NCBI GenBank assembly: GCA_015698045.1
Contig: BLAL01000004.1
Span: 1,116,001 to 1,180,000, forward strand
DNA: 64,000 bases
Direction: 5' to 3'
Origin: Rhizophagus clarus
Taxonomy: Eukaryota; Glomeromycota; Glomeromycetes; Glomerales; Glomeraceae
Part shown: positions 35,567-47,879 of the stretch, piece by piece
Layout of the letters: each line of letters begins with the position of its first letter
Numbering within the stretch: position 1 is the stretch's first letter
Made by a program: the position numbers and the translations under genes
The notes under the pieces: model-generated
Seen by the model: the letters and a program-made list of their open reading frames with translations, nothing else
Database searches by the model: none
Told to the model about the DNA's origin: nothing

Positions 35567-38246
35567 AAAAAGTAACACAACCAAATGAAAGCGAGCCTAT
35601 AACTTTAGGATCATACTCTACCTTGGAAGAGATCAACGTTCCTATCCTTACACGGAAAGAATATGGATTTGGAAGAGAGGGACGTCGTATTATAGTAAAG
35701 GCCAATAGCTTCGAAGTGTTAGAAATCTCTAAATACGATAAATTTTTTAAATACAACATTGAAATTAACCCTCTTGGTAGGAACATTGAATCTGACGTCA
35801 AACGTGAAAGGTCAGACTATGGAAAAAGTACTAGGCGCAAAGTTCTCAAAAAACTTTGTCTTAAAATGGAGAATTGGTTTCAAGGCGTAGTTTACGCATA
35901 TGATGGTGGCACTATCCTTTACACAACGGGTTATTTGGGATTTGATAAAGATGATACAAAGTCAACTGTAAAGGAAGAAATTAGTCTTGTAGATTTTCAA
36001 AACCTTGATGACGAGCCAACTCGATACAATATAATAATCAACCGCTCAGACACCGTCGTCAAGCTAACTCAACTAAAGAAATACATTAGTGGAGAAGAAT
36101 TTAAGTGGGACTTCTGCAGTGACGAAGCCTTTAATGTTCTTAACGCTCTAATTCATAAAGTAGGGTCAGAAAGTTACACTCAATCCGGAAAAAGTTCAAT
36201 CTATAACAAAGAAATTAAAAAAATAATCAGAGGTGGTGTTGAATTGTGGTCTGGATGGTTTTCAACAGTAAGACCAGGCCAAGGAAGTTTGTTCATTAAT
36301 GTAAATCCTACATTCTCCGCTTTTTATCAATCATTAAATTTGGATGATTTTCTTCTCCAATGTTTTCGATCGAAGTACAAAAGTCTTCCTAATGAATTTA
36401 ATAATTTTGAGATGGTGAGGATTAACAAAGTACTCAGAGGTGTGTTTGTTCGCCTTCAACACTTGGAACCTATGCAAACCGAAAGACGTATTAAAAAGCT
36501 TCTAACTACTAAACAAGTAGCTCGTTTCAAATATAAATCAAAGAAAGATTCGAGGGAAACACCTCTTGAGGGTTACTTCAATGACAAGATTGAAAAATAT
36601 TACAAGGACAACAATCAATCTCGGAAGTCAACAAAGTTCTTTGTTGAATTAATGAGTGACGAAGACATAAAGATTGCATGGCCGATCGAATTTTGCAAAA
36701 TTATTGAAGGGCAACGCTACAGCAACAAAAAGTTAACCGGAACACAACAAGGGGAAATTATTTTGGCTGCTAAAAGGCGACCATCCATGAATGAAAGTGA
36801 GACGATTAAAGGTGCTCAAGAAATATTGCAGTTACAAAATGATCCTATTGGTATTGGTATGAAAGTTTCATCCAACTTGACCAGAGTGGATGCACGTGTA
36901 CTTGAGTCTACAGATATTAAATACGCAGGAAAGACCATGAAACCTATAAATGGACAATGGAATCTTAAAAACATGATGTTTGTCGAGAGTGGTGAGCGTC
37001 TTGAATTCTGGCATGTAATTATTTTTGAACAAAATAGATGGATGCCTGAGAATGAAGCTATTAATTTTATCGAAAATCTCGCAAGGCAATGCGAACAACA
37101 AGGGATGAATATAGCAAGAAATATGCCGGCTATCCAATATCTCCAATATAGAGGACCTGAAAGTGTAAAGAAAGCATATAATGATGCAAGAAAAAAACTT
37201 AACAGGCCACCGCAAATGATACTCTTCATTATACCCGGCGAAAAGTCTCCAATAAACACTGAACTTTACGAAACAATCAAGCGCATTATGGACACTGAAG
37301 TAGGCTGTCTTTCGCAATGTGTAAGTATAGATTCCAGGAGAAACTTTCGCAACCCGCAATACTGTGCAAACCTTTCTATGAAGATGAACCTTAAGCTTGG
37401 TGGTTTAAACTCTTACCTACCCGAAGAAAAGATCCGTCTACCAAATGGAGATGAAGTGCTCTTTCTCGGAGCTGATGTGACCCATCCTAAAGATAAAACT
37501 GGTAGATCCATATGTGCAGTTGTTGGTTCGCTTGATAACAAAGCCGCCCGTTACGTTACAAAATATCGGGATCAAGAACGTTCTGGCAAGGAAGAAATTC
37601 TTAAAATTGATGAAATGATAAAAGAAATCTTGGAAAAATATTGTGACTACCAGGAAAAAAAAAGAATGCCAAGAAAGATGTAATAGTGCCCCTCCCACCG
37701 TGCATCATCATGTACCGTAGTGGTGTTGGCGAATCTCAATTTGAACAGGTGCTCAGGTTTGAACTTCCCAAGATTAAGGAGGCATGCGTCAAGTTCCGGA
37801 AAGGATACGAACCGAAGATCATTTTTTCAGTCGTCGTCAAACGTCACCATATGAGAATTTTCCCAGTAAATCCTCAGAATAAGAGTGAAGCTGATAAGAA
37901 TGGAAACTGTCTTGTCGGAACAGTCGTTGACAAAAAAATCACTCATCCCACACTTAATGACTTTTACCTTCAGTCACACTATGCAAATCAAGGAACAGCG
38001 CGTCCATCTCGATATATTATACTTCATGATGATATTAAACTACCAATAGATCGTTTCCAAACCTTAAGTAATACATTATGCTATAACTTTCAGCCCACTA
38101 CATCCTGCATCAGCATTCCAACACCTTTGAAATATGCACATCTAGCTTGCGCCCGAGCAAAAACGTATTTAATTTTCACTTCGGGGACCACAAGATTACT
38201 AAAAGTACATGAAAATCTCAAAAATTACCCTATGTATTTTGTATGA
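35542..38246 (+). pseudogene. Argonaute with A9 frameshift and altered catalytic site
   Basis: Argonautes bind small RNAs and silence matching transcripts. Homology begins near 35620 (ILTRKEYGFGREGRRIIVKA) and shows N, PAZ, MID and PIWI regions over about 870 residues in two frames. MID: PPQMILFIIPGEKSP, a Tyr and IKR, then SQC and K-rich NLSMKMNLKLGG, matching the 5'-phosphate pocket pattern. PIWI: GADVTHP gives the first Asp, KEEIL the Glu, and KYAHL the His. The usual YRDGV is YRSGV (Ser at 37719-37721), so the second catalytic Asp is lost. The frame breaks at an A9 run (37655-37663) between these sites: one frame stops at 37683, the other resumes through to 38246. No ATG precedes the homology; the frame is open back to a stop at 35506 and overlaps the pseudokinase end. 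No intron is seen. Base use is clearly less AT-rich than in the kinase upstream. A sequencing error in the A run is possible; the Ser is not explained by that. Confidence 0.8.
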
Positions 38247-41200
38247 ACATTCAATATTGTAATTTCTAGTTATATTTCAACAATAATCTTTATTCCCACA
38301 TTTTATTATTACACTTTTGGAAATGAAGATGAGAAGGTTTTTGTTCTGAATTTAACAAAATTAAAATCTTATTAAATTTTAAAAATATTTATAGTAAAAT
38401 CCAAATAATTAATTAAATTATTTAATAAAATAATAAATGATTAAATACATTAAATTTGTTAAATCTGTAATAAATAAATCAGCAAGGATATCATTAAAAA
38501 TTGTACAATACGTATACAGCAAAAGTCCTATAAATATTATCAATTAATTTCGATCATATTTTTTGGATAATGCCGCTGGATCAATTATATGTAATGTCTT
38601 AATATATATCTCGGACGCCAAATACTTGATTTTAATGAAACCTGAGAGTTTAATACAAGCCATTAATATATATATATATAAGATCTTAACAGATGCATAA
38701 TGCCTTTCATGACTGCTAGTATAAAAATGAACGACACATCTGTAATGTTCTAAATTCATCATTGAATTTGCGTTATTATCAGTTAAGGTGACATTTTTTT
38801 CTAAATTCGCAAAGTTTCTATTAGATCACTTGCATGTTATTTAAAGAAATTTTCAAGTTTAAACCTTTATACAAGCAAGGTAGCCCGCACTGACTTAGAA
38901 ATATTCCTTTTATTTTGTCTTTACGTGTCTGCTATGATGTACGGTAAGATAGTGAGCCCAGGTTCACTTTTGTCCCCAATCCAATCTTTATCTTCATCTT
39001 CACCTTTTAATCTTAATCTCTGTTTCATATATTTCCCATAATTTGCATTATAAACTCTTCATCTTGTAACTTTCATATTCTGGGTAATTTGTAGGAGAAA
39101 ATGTTAGCAATACGTTATATTTTATTTAATGATAAGAAAGGTACATGACTGACTCCACTTCTGAAAACTCACCAGCAACAAAGTTTTCAGAGACAAGAAA
39201 TTAAGACATTTCGATTTGGTTCCAGAAACCTCGGTATGATAATTTCATAAGTAGGGACACAAGAGCTAGAGAGTTTAAATTAAAAAATTTAAACGTATTT
39301 TACTAAAATTAAATTTAAATTACTATCGTAACCAAAGTATACGAACTCATAGTAAGTTAAATCTAATCATGATCCTAACATAACGTTTACAAGTCACGTA
39401 CTTCAGAGTTCTTGCTTCAAATTTCTTATCTTTATTCATGTAATAATAAATAACAATCACCAACTCCAAAAAAACAATATTTCTATTATGATGTAATACA
39501 TAGCCGCAATAAAACTATTTTTTCGTCTTTTGGATATTTGCAATGAGCGGATAAAGTTCTTTCATCGGTTTTCGATGCAACAAAAAGTCATGCGCAGTAA
39601 ATTCACTTTTCTTAACATTTAGGACGAAAGCGACAACTATTAACTTAATATCATTGACGAAAACGGACTGAATTTAGAAAGGCGATTCGTGGATCATCCT
39701 CTAAGTATTGACAAACAAAGTCATTGTTTTTGGTTGTGAATTGAATAAATCAGCTTTCCAAAATTAACATCTTTGCAAACTTCTGTAAGTATTTTTAATT
39801 TTAAAAGTTAATTGATGAATGTAACATTTTTTTCTACGATCCGCAAATTAATTTGCAATGTAAACTTGTGTAATTTAAAAAATTTAAACTTTTCCATCTG
39901 GAATTAGAAAAAATGAAATATGGAAGATTTTTTTGCCGGATGTACCAAATATGGTAAATCCTTTATGAAAAATTGAATGACATTTTAGGCAAAGTGAAAG
40001 CTTTGTTATGCTGTATAGTGTACATCATTAAAAATGAAATTGAAAGGCTAAAGTAGATTTAGAAATTTTAAATATCTTTTGGCACTAAATATGCCGTTAA
40101 AGGCAGTTTGACAAACATTCATTTACCTTTCGAACCTTTCGAATATACATTTATCAATTTAATATAAATACGTCAAGAGTTTCAGACTTCATTTCAAATT
40201 TTAAGAAGAAAAAAAAAAAATTTTTTTTATTTCAATAATTGCGCTAATTTTACACACTTAACACTCGAACCATTGTTGAGTGTGAAAAAAAGGAATTTGT
40301 CTGATGATTAAATGATAACATTACATTTCTTGGGGAGGAATATGTTTTAGACATATTGATGACATGAAACAACAGAACGAATCAAGGTATTTTCCGATAT
40401 TTCAAATTTAACACTAAATTATGTTTCAAGTTGTGAGCCAATAATCTAAAATTTCGGATTTTCCGTGTCTACAGAAATTTTTCTATAATATGATACTACG
40501 CACGTACTCGATATTCCGCCTGATGCACTTATGATTTTATTTGTATGCACAAAATTTTTGAATGTAATACATTTGTTGCTTTTATTAAAGATATCTTCAT
40601 TGACACAGAAAGACACTGCAGTAATGTTATACAAAGGATTCTGACCATTCGGAAATTGAATTGGGGCAAACCCTTTTTTTTTTTTTTGAATAATCATCCA
40701 GAGACAGTCGATCTCCATTGTCTATTTGTAATTTGTAATCATTTATTCATTGTTCCAGTCTCTTTAATGAGGAACAATGAATTATTTCTTAAAAAAATTA
40801 TTTTATTAACCATTTTATTAGTGTAAAATAGTGTAATGATAAAATAATTTTTTTAATATGATAGTTCTTTTTTTTCAAAGCTGTAAATAATTGTATAAGA
40901 CTTATTTTTATATAAATAAAAAAAAAAAATTGTTTTTTTGCGGCATTAATAAATATATGAGAACTAAATTTAGTATTTGTGAAATCTTTTTTTTTTTTTC
41001 CTAAAAAAAAAAAAAAATTATTAAGCTGAATCGAAATTGAATGACCTCTCGAAATTTAACGATTTTCCTCATTAAATTCCCGATTGCAATCCAAAAAAGA
41101 CAAAAAAGAAAAATGCATTGTTCATTATACTTCTAAATTCGGATTCTGATTATACTTCTAAATTCGGATTCTGATTACTGAGTCGTAATGATTATAGTTT

Positions 41201-41459
41201 GTCAATAGTTGGTGACACGGGCCTAATTCGTACATAAAGATTAACATTGACATAATGCACAAGTAATTATCCTCGATCGGGATTTGTTTTATACAGTACA
41301 ATATTATATATACTAAATAGTAAACACTCTTTCAAATAAGCGATTAAAATTAAAATCAATATATTTTCAATCATTTCAAATGACTATTGATGACATCCTT
41401 ATTAACTAAAAACGATAAAGATAATCCGCGATCAAGCAAACGAATTTAATCGAAAAGTG
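38247..41459. other. intergenic
   Basis: Between the Argonaute and the Myb gene I see no supported gene. There are A/T homopolymer runs (for example 40670-40690, 40915-40935, 40985-41020), and two direct copies of ATTATACTTCTAAATTCGGA plus TTCTG at 41131-41182. Confidence 0.45.
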
Positions 41460-41467
41460 TATAAATA
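41460..41467 (+). promoter_or_regulatory. TATA box of the Myb-like gene
   Basis: TATAAATA lies 66 bases upstream of the ATG at 41526. Confidence 0.4.
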
Positions 41468-41525
41468 AAGGAGCTTTTCCTATTTCATTCTTCACTTTTT
41501 TCACTGAAAAAGTAGAATTAACGAT

Positions 41526-41808
41526 ATGGAAAATCAAAGAACAAGAAAACCATTCTCTAAGGAGGTTCGTATTAATTAAAATATATATATATATATACAT
41601 ATTTTGCAAATTATTATTTTTTTTTTTTTAAAAAGAAAAAAAAATTTCTCGTAGGATAATGATACATTGATAAATCTTATGAAAAAGTATATAAATGATC
41701 CTTGCCGCTATAAGAAGATTAGTCAAGAAATGGGTAATAAATTTACCTCGAAACAGATTCGTCAACGGTAAGTATTAATTTATAATTCAATTTATTTATT
41801 TTTTATTT

Positions 41809-41845
<37 letters not shown>

Positions 41846-42211
41846 ATAATTTTTGTTTATTATAATTTAGTTGGCTAAATCACTGTCAGGATCGTCGTAA
41901 GTACAATTTACCTTTTAAAATTTCTTAATTTGAATTTACTACATCTGATTTAAAAAAACTTTTTTTTCATAGTTAATAAAGGAACTCTTGAAGATAATGA
42001 AAAATCATTCATTATTGATTGGGTTGAGAAATACCGTAGCCAGAATCCATTTACCGCTACGATTTCTTGGAAAAAATTAATTCCAGAGATGGAAAATAGT
42101 TTTGGCAAATTATTCTCCGAAAGTCAATTGAAGAATTACTGGCATTCCCGGGGAAGGCAGAAAAGAAAAAAAATTAACCCGTTAGAAATCTATGATTTAA
42201 TTAAGAGGTGA
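41526..42211 (+). CDS. small two-repeat Myb-like DNA-binding protein
   Basis: Four exons, 41526-41564, 41655-41767, 41871-41896 and 41973-42211, join in frame to 138 aa and TGA. Repeat 1 (PFSKEDNDTLINLMKKY to IRQRWLNHC) and repeat 2 (KSFIIDWVEKYRSQNPF to LKNYWHSRG) have the helix-turn-helix layout and spaced aromatic residues of SANT/Myb domains. A basic tail (GRQKRKK) follows, suited to nuclear import or DNA contact. The start is the first ATG after the TATA box and gives MENQRTRKPFSKE. Donors are GTTCG, GTAAGT and GTAAGT; acceptors all end TAG. Introns 1-2 have long A/T runs. Exon sizes 113 and 26 nt are identical to those of the Myb part of the kinase fusion at 16986-17205. It is a plausible transcription factor or a domesticated DNA-binding module; targets are unknown. 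Confidence 0.85.
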
Positions 42212-42807
42212 AAAATATTGATCATTATTAAGTTTTCTTTTTTAATTATAATTAAGATTAAGATAATAAATAATAAAGTTAAGATTATATAAATTATTTT
42301 TGATTGAAGGTTTATTGTTGTTTTTCTTGATAAAATTGATATCCGCTTATTAATTGTGTATTGTGCGATCTACTACAATTGAGATAACGAGTGTAAACTA
42401 AATAAGAAAATTTATAATATAGGATATTTGATATGTGAAATTACTGGATTATTTATTGATGGAAATCGATATTATATTCTCATATAGTAATAATAATAAT
42501 AATTTGGTTAAGCTATAAAAGGTGTATTAATTGGACTTTGTATACTTCCATTTGACGCCATTTATATAGTAAATCGTAACTACAATTTTTTATAAATTTC
42601 CACGTGATAACGCGGAAAAACAAACTTATAGCAGTAAAATTTTGTTTAATTGACGCATTATTAATCCCTGCATTTAAAATGCCAAGTCTTTACAAAATTA
42701 ATCAGCCGCTCGTTGTAATAATGTAACGTGACATGAGTGTATTATGTACACAAATATTTAAAATATGTTGCACAATAATCAAAGTTAGCAGTGACTATAT
42801 TGCGTAG
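42212..42807. other. intergenic
   Basis: Short AT-rich stretch between the Myb stop codon and the right arm of the inverted duplication. Nothing is recognised. Confidence 0.4.
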
Positions 42808-43859
42808 TGCATACAATATAAATTTAATTTTAGACGGCCATAACTTCAGGATGCGATTTATAATTTTGTTATATTCTAGTCCATCTCATCAATCCAAACA
42901 ATCTCTATTTTACTTTAATTCTGAGACACTAACACATCTCTTTCTCTTCTTTATCGTAGATTTTTTTGGTAAAACGCACTGCTAAGTATTAACAGTATAC
43001 CGATAATATACCAGTAAATCAAACATGTATATTTTTTGTCCGTTCTTTTCTTACAGTAGTTATAGATTCTATTGTTTTTTCCTACTTTATTTATTATAGA
43101 TTTATTATTATGAGCTATTATAATATAGAGTATATATGTAATCTTTAATTGTATAGTAGATAGCGTTGAATTATTAAACTAAAACCAAAACATAATGTAA
43201 TTGATTTTTTGTAAAATTAATAGAAATGACTGAATTTTTATTTATTAATAATAGTAAATATAATTTCCTAACAACAAAGTGTACAATTGTCATCCGAAAA
43301 AATTTCTCAGGCGTATATAATTTGTAGTGGTCTAAGAATCGTTTTTTGGAATCAATCCTCGATGAAATATGACTTCATTTCGAAAATGGCAAAATCCGAA
43401 AATGGAGTAGTGGACGTTTAAATGTAAAAAACATGAAGGAATTAACATATGTAGTAAATATTTTTTTCTCCTAGTAAATAAAACAGCAACACAAAAATAT
43501 CATATAAATTTACTTTATATACTTAAGTATAATATTTATTTATTTATAATTGAGATTTATTATTTACGAGTGAAATCATTAATTAATATGAACAAAAATG
43601 AATTCTTTATCATTCTAGATTTACCTTATAAATATTTAATATATATATTAAGTTATCCTTAATTAATAAATTTTCTTTTATAAAATCATACGTGTTTCAT
43701 AAAATTAAATTCTTCCATTTCATCTTTCAATAAAAACAAATCCTTATTATTATAATTTTCTGTGTTTTAAAGGAATCTATAATAACCAAATACTTAACTC
43801 TTTTTTTTCATAATTAATTCTTTTATATGATAAATATTTTGACCAGAATCTATATATTG

Positions 43860-46230
43860 ACATCAATTTCCTAATGAGAATTTTTAAGAATACTTCAAAA
43901 TCACTCGCTTTTGGTGGTAAGAGTCAACCTGGATATTCTAATTAGAAAGAAGGGATTGTCCTAAATTTGTAATATATGTAATTGAACTACATTAATCAGG
44001 TAGCGGAAAAGTGCCTGATATCCTGACCATCGGTCAGGAACAAAATCATGTGACCGAAATTTCCAGCTCTCAAATCAAAGAGAATTGCTAATGATGTCTC
44101 ATCGTAGAACGTCTGCACATTCCATTGACACCTATAATATCCAAAGCTGAGGTGAAGGTGTTTCCATCCAGGAATCAGGCTCCGATTAAATTTAAGCCTA
44201 TTCCCAAAGTAAACAGGCTACCTCCTCTAATCGTAAAAATAGTTGAAAACCAATATCCTGAATCATCCTTTCTAAGCGACAGTGGAGAAAACCATGAATT
44301 CTATCAAGTAACCAGTACCCTATATGTGGAAAGAGCATAAAGAGTAGATATGAAAAAAGTGGCAAGGCACCTTATTCTGTTGAATCACACGAAAAGATCT
44401 ACGGCGTTTCCCCCAAGTAGCATTGAAATTGTTAAGGTTGCAAAAAAATATTAGCGTATGACGTCATATGAGGAAATCGCGATACCGGAAAAATTCTTGC
44501 CGAAGAAATAGGCTGTGCGACATAAGAATTGCATAAATATTTTTTTTTCGGCTTTCATTTAAAAAATTCTTTCCCTCTCGCGGTTACTTTCAAGAAAAGT
44601 TAATTATCCGTGTAACCATGATTTATACTAAAAAGTGCGTAATGAAATGGTGATCCAGGACCACTAGCCCCCGGGAAAATCCAAGCGTAGTAAAAACAAG
44701 TTGGGCAGAAGGGTTATCATAAGTAATAGGTCATTTTTTACTTTGCCCAAGTTTCTTCACCTATATAAGAAGTGAAATAGGCAGTATGAACAATTTCAAA
44801 TCATAATATTCCGAAAACGAAACCATGCAAAAGAATTTACTATGGTTACCTGTGACTATCTTTATCGCCCAAATGTGCCTCGAAGGATATCCCTTGAATG
44901 CAGTAAAAAATAAAACCAATGTCACATGACCAAATTGGGACTGTAAATTCAGCAACTAAACAAGTGAACTCGGAAAACTAACTTCAGTGGTTTTGAAAAC
45001 AATGATGACGCAATTCTTACGGAATCGTTAGGATTATGGAAGGAGTATCCGGATAAGAGGACAAGACAATCAAAGCTACTGACCAGACAAACAAGCCCTA
45101 TTGAAGTTTCTAGGGAAACTAATGACCAGGGGACTAGTTCTATCGAGATCACTAGCACTACATCACCTGTCAACTCTGAAAATTCGGATGGTAATGTTAT
45201 ACAAGGCTCTTTGGATACGCCATCTCACAACAATATCTTGGCAGAGTAAGTTTTCCATCGGGAAAGCTAAAAAGACTGGTGGAGGAAGGTATCTAGTATG
45301 CTAGAAAGTCTTATCGAAGAGTATATCCGGTCGTGATGGGAGCTCGCAAGAAACAAAGACAATTTTTTACAACTCTCTGATAGGATTTATCATGTCAAGT
45401 CTAAAAACGAAGACACAGTTTGAGGTCTTATTCCGGCTATTTTTATTTTGGAGAAGCTTTATTTAATCGATACAAAGAGTTAACATCCGCCTAGGCAAAG
45501 AAGGATCTATGAGCTTTGGTTAAAAAAAAAAATTGTGGTTAGGAGGAAATTCTCGATACGAAATGCTCTGATGGTGCTTTGTGAAAAAAAGACAGAAAGA
45601 GCCCGAAAGATATACGGAATTTTAGTACTATAGGGTAGAAACAGAATGGCGCGAATTGTATCGATCCCTCCAAGATTTATTTAAATAAAGAATATTCGAT
45701 CAAATACTCTATTGTCTAACTTTCAATTCGTTTGGTTATACATTATTTATTTAAATAGATCACACAAATTGTTGACTTATACAACTTGGAGTCTTGGATG
45801 CACACAATTTATTTATGATGGCATATACAATTTTGTGAAATAGTTAAACGGTACGTTTATCTGTTTAATGAAATGAATTAATCATATTAAACCTACGCAT
45901 CGGCTCTCCAAGTTTTTAATTCGCTTCGCAGCGTAGCGCGGCATTGGGTAATATCTTCTTGGAAAGTGATAATCTTTGGAATTGGTTTAATGGGTACAAG
46001 ATCAACACATTTTGGAATGATTTTAAAACTTTCTGTCATAGATGGGATCACGCAACTTTTGGATGAGCAATTCCTTTGCACGCCCTGAATCCTTTTCCAT
46101 GGAAAGGAATTGTCTGGGTTCTGAACATAAAACTTTTAATAATCACATGATCATAAAACAGAAGTTGTTCGGGTTTAAACCCAAAAAAATCAGTACTAGA
46201 TGGGTTCAATTTGTACAATCATCTATTATT
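43860..46230. repeat. decayed repeat region, right-arm copy
   Basis: Inverted partner of 28200-30610. The longest open pieces (44125-44340 plus strand, containing NQAPIKFKPIPKVNRLPP) have counterparts broken by stops in the other arm, so the ancestral sequence may have coded for something in this direction. No domain is recognised. Confidence 0.4.
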
Positions 46231-46327
46231 TTTTTTTATTAGTGTTAATTATATTAAATGCATATGATGTATATTTTATAAATTATTTTAAAAATATTAA
46301 AATTATACAAAAAATATTATAAAAAAA

Positions 46328-47879
46328 CTATTTATCATTCTCACCAGATACTAACATATCTGGTCTTGCTAGTCGTCTTTTTCTATAAAAGTATATAAGA
46401 AATGAAATCCCTATTAAAGCAATCACGATTGATAAAATTATAATTCCTATAGTAAGACCTTTGTTTTGATCACTTATATTTTTGTTTAAATCACTTGAAT
46501 TTGAATTTGAATTTGATGAATCTGAAGTTGTTGAAGGCGTGGGAGGTTTCGGATTAGGATCGAAATCACGAACCCATTTGTAATTAGTTTTATCGCTCGT
46601 GTCTAAAATAAATACTTCATTTGATGTGGGCGGTGGTAAATAAAGATTATTTCTTCCGAAAACCACGATCATATAATCACCGACCAAAGTAGCCGTGTGG
46701 TAAAAACGCGAAAGTGGCGAATTTGTGGTGACATTCGCTTTTGACCATGTATAAACAGTTTGTGATGTATCTAATACCACAAGATCATCGATTGCAGCAC
46801 CATTACCAGTAACGCCTCCATACACGATAATTCGACCATCTTGAGCTATATAATTTTAGAGAACAATTTAATATATTACCCATTTTATTAAATTTAATTC
46901 ACAAAAATAAGATTAAAAATATAATTACTCAGAACAGCAGAATGGTATGCACGAGGTGTTGGTGAATAACCAGGGACATTCTGAAATATAATGTATCATA
47001 TAAGATGATGAACGATTAACTTAATTTAAAAAAGAAACACCTTACCGTTGTAGTCCATGTATCATCATTTATACTATACAAAGGTAACTATTTTTTTTTT
47101 TAAAAAAAAAAACTGATCAGTAAATATACAGGTTAGATTCTCAATTAATCAATCAAACAGTGCTGATTTACCTTTGACATATCTGCTGTTCCTCCGCTAG
47201 CTAAGGTACCACCTATATAAACAATATAACCGTTTGGTAATAAAGTACCCGTATGATCGAATCTACCTTCTGGAGCATTAACTGTACTACCAGTTCTCCA
47301 TGTTAGCGTCGATGTATCCAAAATATCCATATTATTAATTACAGGCGGTGGATTAGTGCCAGCCGGTTGATTTCCACTAAATCTATACATTTTTCCAGTA
47401 TTAACATCACAAACGGTCTGGCTCGAGCTGTGTAAATTAAATCGAGGTGGATTTATGGTTGTAGGGTTACTCCATAGTTGTGAACTTATCCTATAAGTGT
47501 AAACTGAGTTTGCGACATTTGCTGTTGCCGGTGTACCGTATTCTCCAATATACAAAATTATAGTATCATTAAGTCCACAATTTAAAAACGCGCTCCATGC
47601 ATGTGTTGGAAGAATTTGCGATACGGAACTAAGATCTACCCAAGGTATTGGATCTCCTGCTCCAACTCCAAAGGAATTCTTAACGTCTAAATAATAATAT
47701 TCTTTGGAAAATGTTACACCGTTGAAACTAGTCGGGCTTTGTGGATAAAGACCACCTGTAATAAATATTTTAGAATCTGCATATACGGCGCTGTGACCCC
47801 AAACTGTGTTGGTAGGCGCGAAAGCCAAAGTGAATTCATTGAGGTACAGGCAAATAACGATCAAGCAGAGGAAGAACAT
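46328..47879 (-). CDS. secreted/type I membrane Kelch-repeat protein (right copy)
   Basis: On the minus strand the exons are 47879-47172, 47087-47046, 46980-46929 and 46845-46328, and join in frame (439 aa). Exons 2 and 3 are 42 and 52 nt, exactly as in the left copy at 26596-28121, and all donor and acceptor positions agree. Signal peptide (MFFLCLIVICLYLNEFTLA), Kelch blades with VWGHSAVYADSKIFITGG and FDHTGTLLPNGYIVYIGG, Asn/Ser linker, a TM helix (IGIIILSIVIALIGISFLIY) and a YRKRR tail are all retained. It differs by insertions in the third blade (EYGTPATANVAN, and QPAGTNPPPV) and one extra Asn-Ser pair in the linker. Both copies being open despite indels that keep frame argues that both were under coding constraint after duplication. 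Transcription runs toward the spacer, convergent with the left copy. Confidence 0.88.

Noticed and set aside
36816..37359. Two long minus-strand frames (147 and 163 residues)
   Set aside because: They are antisense shadows of the Argonaute coding region.
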